Origin: Selenomonadaceae bacterium
GTDB lineage: Bacteria > Bacillota > Negativicutes > Selenomonadales > Selenomonadaceae
Length of the DNA stretch: 7,684 nt
Assembly: GCA_017484235.1 (NCBI GenBank)
Contig: JAFUTM010000250.1
Location: forward strand, 1 to 7,684
Reading direction: 5' to 3'
Position 1 is the stretch's first letter. Each line of letters starts with the position of its first letter. The notes beneath the pieces are model-generated. The model was given only the letters and a program-made list of their open reading frames with translations. It made no database searches and was not told where the DNA came from. The position numbers and the translations under genes are program-made. Below, one piece after another: positions 5,261-7,684 of the stretch.

Positions 5261-7459
5261 ATGGCAAATTTTAACAATCCAGATTTTACCAAGATAAATT
5301 TGAGCGACGCACCGGCACAAGATGAGGCACAGTGGAAGAAACAATTCGAAGCTGCTGCCGGAGCCGAATATGATAAATTAGTTGAGCGCACAATGGAGCA
5401 TATTCCAGTTAAGCCGCTCTACACTCACGATGAATATAATCATATGAATCATTTGGATTTTGCAAGCGGTATTCCACCTTGCCTGCGCGGTCCATATTCG
5501 ACAATGTATGTATTCCGTCCGTGGACAGTTCGTCAGTATGCAGGTTTCTCAACGGCTGAAGAGTCCAACGCCTTCTATCGCCGCAACCTCGCTGCTGGTC
5601 AAAAAGGTTTGTCGATTGCATTTGACTTGCCGACTCATCGCGGCTATGATGCCGACAATCCTCGTGTCTTTGGTGATGTTGGTAAGGCTGGCGTTAGCGT
5701 CTGTTCAATGCTTGATATGAATATTCTGTTCAGCGGTATTCCACTGGATCAGATGTCCGTATCAATGACGATGAACGGTGCCGTTCTACCAATTCTTGCG
5801 TTTTTTATCCAGTCCGGTATTGAGCAGGGCGTTGACAAGTCTATCCTCGCTGGAACGATTCAAAACGATATTTTGAAAGAATTTATGGTTCGTAATACGT
5901 ACATCTATCCACCAGATATGTCAATGCGTATTATCGGTGATATTTTTGAATATACGACAAACTATATGCCGAAGTTCAATTCCATTTCCATTTCCGGTTA
6001 TCATATGCAGGAAGCTGGCGCACCGGCTGATATTGAGCTTGGTTATACGCTGGCTGACGGTCTTGAATACATCAGAACTGGTATTAAAGCCGGTCTGAAG
6101 GTTGATGCGTTTGCTAAACGTCTCAGCTTCTTCTGGGCAATTGGTAAAAACTACTTTATGGAAGTTGCAAAAATGCGTGCGGCTCGCGTGCTCTGGGCGA
6201 AAATCGTCAAGAGTATGGGCGGCACTCAGCCTAAGTCAATGGCACTCAGAACTCACTGCCAGACGTCCGGCTGGTCACTCACCGCGCAGGATCCGTTTAA
6301 TAACATCAGCCGTACTGCAATGGAAGCAATGGGCGCAGCATTAGGTCACACTCAGAGTCTGCACACCAATGCACTTGACGAGGCGATTGCACTGCCGACT
6401 GACTTCAGTGCTCGTATCGCACGTAATACTCAGCTTTACATTCAAGACGAAACGCGCGTCTGCAAGATTATCGATCCGTGGGGCGGCTCATACTACGTCG
6501 AAGCTCTCACCAATGAGATTATTCGCCGCGCTTGGGCACATATTCAAGAAGTTGAACAGCTCGGCGGTATGGCAAAAGCTATTCCGACTGGTCTGCCTAA
6601 GATGCGTATTGAAGAAGCTGCGGCACGTCGCCAGGCTCGCATTGACTCCAACAATGAAACGATCGTTGGTCTCAATAAGTATCGTCTTGACAAAGAAGAT
6701 CCACTTGAAATTTTGGCAATTGACAATACTGCCGTTCGCAATGCGCAGGTTGAGCGCCTCAATAAACTTCGTGCAGAACGAAATGAAGATGATGTTCGTG
6801 CAGCTCTTGAAGCAATCACTAAAGCGGCTGATTCTCGCGACAATGGCAACTTGCTTGAGTGCGCGGTTGAGGCGGCTCGCGTCCGTGCATCTCTTGGTGA
6901 AATTTCAGACGCAGTTGAAAAAGTTTCCGGCCGTTATCAGGCTGTGATCCATACAATCAGCGGCGTATATTCTTCTGAATTCACCGATAAGACTGCACTT
7001 GACAAAGCACGTTCAATGGCTGATGAATTTGAGAAGATGACTGGCCGCCGTCCACGTATCTTTGTTGCAAAGATGGGCCAAGATGGTCACGATCGCGGTC
7101 AAAAAGTTATCGCGTCCTCATTCGCAGATATGGGCTGGGACGTCGACGTCGGACCTCTCTTCCAGACGCCGGCTGAGACTGCTCAAGATGCGGTTGATAA
7201 TGATGTACATATGGTTGGCTTCTCAAGTCTTGCTGCTGGTCACAATACCTTACTGCCAGAACTCGTTGACGAACTTAAAAAGCTCGGCCGTGAAGATATT
7301 ATGGTTGCAATTGGCGGCGTCATTCCTGTTCAGGATTATGACTTCCTCTATGAACACGGCGCAGTTGCAATCTTTGCACCAGGCACTAACATTCCAGAAG
7401 CAGGCGTAAAACTCTTAACACTGCTGATTGACCGTGCTAAGGAAGAAGAAGCCGGTTGA
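5261..7459 (+). CDS. mutB: Methylmalonyl-CoA mutase large (alpha) catalytic subunit
   Basis: This is the adenosylcobalamin-dependent radical subunit that interconverts succinyl-CoA and methylmalonyl-CoA, the step linking succinate to propionate. It has 732 residues, the usual full length. The TIM barrel (about 35-560) carries FRPWTVRQYAG with Tyr93, TIQNDILKEFMVRNTY with Arg211 and SGYHMQEAG with Tyr247-His248. These align with Tyr89, Arg207, Tyr243 and His244 of the Propionibacterium shermanii enzyme, recalled from knowledge of that protein. The C-terminal B12 domain (about 595-732) has the cobalamin motif DGHDRG with Asp608 and lower axial ligand His610, preceded by Lys604. Further on come SSLAAGH and GGVIP, also typical of the cobalamin fold. 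All catalytic residues expected are present. GAAAGGTG at 5243-5250 lies 10 bases before the ATG. Its partner subunit gene ends 3.6 kb upstream instead of adjacent. A strong terminator follows 38 bp after the stop. Confidence 0.98.
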   Translation: MANFNNPDFTKINLSDAPAQDEAQWKKQFEAAAGAEYDKLVERTMEHIPVKPLYTHDEYNHMNHLDFASGIPPCLRGPYSTMYVFRPWTVRQYAGFSTAEESNAFYRRNLAAGQKGLSIAFDLPTHRGYDADNPRVFGDVGKAGVSVCSMLDMNILFSGIPLDQMSVSMTMNGAVLPILAFFIQSGIEQGVDKSILAGTIQNDILKEFMVRNTYIYPPDMSMRIIGDIFEYTTNYMPKFNSISISGYHMQEAGAPADIELGYTLADGLEYIRTGIKAGLKVDAFAKRLSFFWAIGKNYFMEVAKMRAARVLWAKIVKSMGGTQPKSMALRTHCQTSGWSLTAQDPFNNISRTAMEAMGAALGHTQSLHTNALDEAIALPTDFSARIARNTQLYIQDETRVCKIIDPWGGSYYVEALTNEIIRRAWAHIQEVEQLGGMAKAIPTGLPKMRIEEAAARRQARIDSNNETIVGLNKYRLDKEDPLEILAIDNTAVRNAQVERLNKLRAERNEDDVRAALEAITKAADSRDNGNLLECAVEAARVRASLGEISDAVEKVSGRYQAVIHTISGVYSSEFTDKTALDKARSMADEFEKMTGRRPRIFVAKMGQDGHDRGQKVIASSFADMGWDVDVGPLFQTPAETAQDAVDNDVHMVGFSSLAAGHNTLLPELVDELKKLGREDIMVAIGGVIPVQDYDFLYEHGAVAIFAPGTNIPEAGVKLLTLLIDRAKEEEAG

Positions 7460-7497
7460 AATTAACTTCGCAATTTAGTTGACTGATATAAATTAAT

Positions 7498-7543
7498 AAA
7501 AAGTTTTGATTGTCTAATGGACAGGCAGTCAAAACTTTTTTTT
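7498..7543 (+). terminator. Rho-independent terminator after mutB
   Basis: A 12 bp perfect stem pairs 7498-7509 (AAAAAGTTTTGA) with 7529-7540 (TCAAAACTTTTT). It extends inward by six more pairs including two G-U, or alternatively by a TGTC/GACA pairing, and runs into eight T residues at 7536-7543. The A-run on the left arm means it could also work for transcripts from the right. It is the only strong terminator in the window. Confidence 0.93.
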
Positions 7544-7565
7544 GTAAAAATTATACAATAAAATC

Positions 7566-7588
7566 AGCAGATAAATAAATTGTCTGCT
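7566..7588. promoter_or_regulatory. Inverted repeat in the promoter spacer, candidate operator
   Basis: AGCAGA at 7566-7571 and TCTGCT at 7583-7588 form an inverted repeat with an 11 bp AT-rich centre. It fills the region between the expected -35 and the TATAAT and touches the first base of the -10. That position suits a repressor, or an activator replacing the poor -35. It could be chance, since the arms are only 6 bp. Confidence 0.35.
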
Positions 7589-7593
7589 ATAAT
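7585..7593 (+). promoter_or_regulatory. Extended -10 promoter for the downstream gene
   Basis: TGCTATAAT joins a perfect TATAAT (7588-7593) to an upstream TGn extension. There is no good -35 about 17 bp upstream (the bases read CAGCAG), which extended -10 promoters can tolerate. It lies just after the mutB terminator and about 40 bp before the next start codon, so a separate transcription unit begins here. Confidence 0.7.
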
Positions 7594-7635
7594 TTTGAAA
7601 ATGTCCATGTAAAATTTAATTGAGGTGGAGATTCC

Positions 7636-7684
7636 ATGTTGAATTATGATTATGTCACTAAGGATTTTATCAAAACACACGAGT
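7636..7684 (+). CDS. Start of an unrecognised gene, cut by the right edge
   Basis: Only 16 codons are present, reading MLNYDYVTKDFIKTHE. The start is supported by a strong ribosome binding site (GAGGTGGAG at 7622-7630, 5 bases before the ATG) and by its own promoter at 7585-7593. The fragment is too short to identify. It does not look like the start of meaB or a methylmalonyl-CoA epimerase, genes that often follow mutB, but that is a weak judgement on 16 residues. Confidence 0.65.
   Translation, partial: MLNYDYVTKDFIKTHE

Noticed and set aside
6369..6947. A 192-residue open frame inside mutB in another phase
   Set aside because: It overlaps a fully conserved catalytic gene, has no ribosome binding site and has the Arg/Leu/Ser-rich content typical of a shifted reading.
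1..7684. CRISPR array, tRNA, rRNA, transposase or insertion sequence ends
   Set aside because: No regularly spaced repeats, no cloverleaf and no transposase-like protein were seen; the junctions around the inserted genes carry no evident terminal repeats.

Overview
The window looks like chromosomal DNA from a propionate-forming anaerobic bacterium. The best guess is a Negativicutes-type Firmicute that makes propionate through the succinate/methylmalonyl-CoA route. This rests on a two-subunit cobalamin-dependent methylmalonyl-CoA mutase, strong Shine-Dalgarno sequences (AAAGGTG, GGTGGAG), canonical TATAAT -10 elements and signal peptides of ordinary form. The Shine-Dalgarno and -10 signals argue against Bacteroidetes, the other large group with this pathway. 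The assignment is inference; there is no rRNA or other phylogenetic marker here. All genes lie on the + strand.

Layout. Bases 1-1628 hold the 3' part of mutA, the small non-catalytic mutase subunit; its start lies left of the window. A 3.6 kb stretch follows with four genes unrelated to the mutase: a small secreted protein of unknown function (1685-2308), a membrane-anchored coiled-coil protein (2442-2789), an exported alpha/beta hydrolase (2811-3692) and a clade-3-like monofunctional haem catalase (3707-5215). Then comes mutB, the large catalytic subunit (5261-7459), closed by a strong intrinsic terminator (7498-7543). A new transcription unit begins near the right edge, with an extended -10 promoter and the first 16 codons of an unrecognised gene (7636 onward). 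No stretch over 300 bases lacks a gene.

How the parts fit. MutA and MutB form one heterodimer that interconverts succinyl-CoA and (R)-methylmalonyl-CoA, and their genes normally sit next to each other. Here they are separated by the four-gene block, with no strong terminator before the one after mutB, so read-through from mutA to mutB is plausible. The 133 bp gap before the coiled-coil gene holds a perfect TATAAT overlapped by an 18 bp perfect palindrome. That arrangement suggests a regulated internal promoter for the coiled-coil, hydrolase and catalase genes, and possibly mutB. This would place B12-radical mutase expression under the same control as a peroxide-removing enzyme. The catalase also has two bulky substitutions (Trp59, Phe193) in otherwise strongly conserved motifs near the haem pocket.
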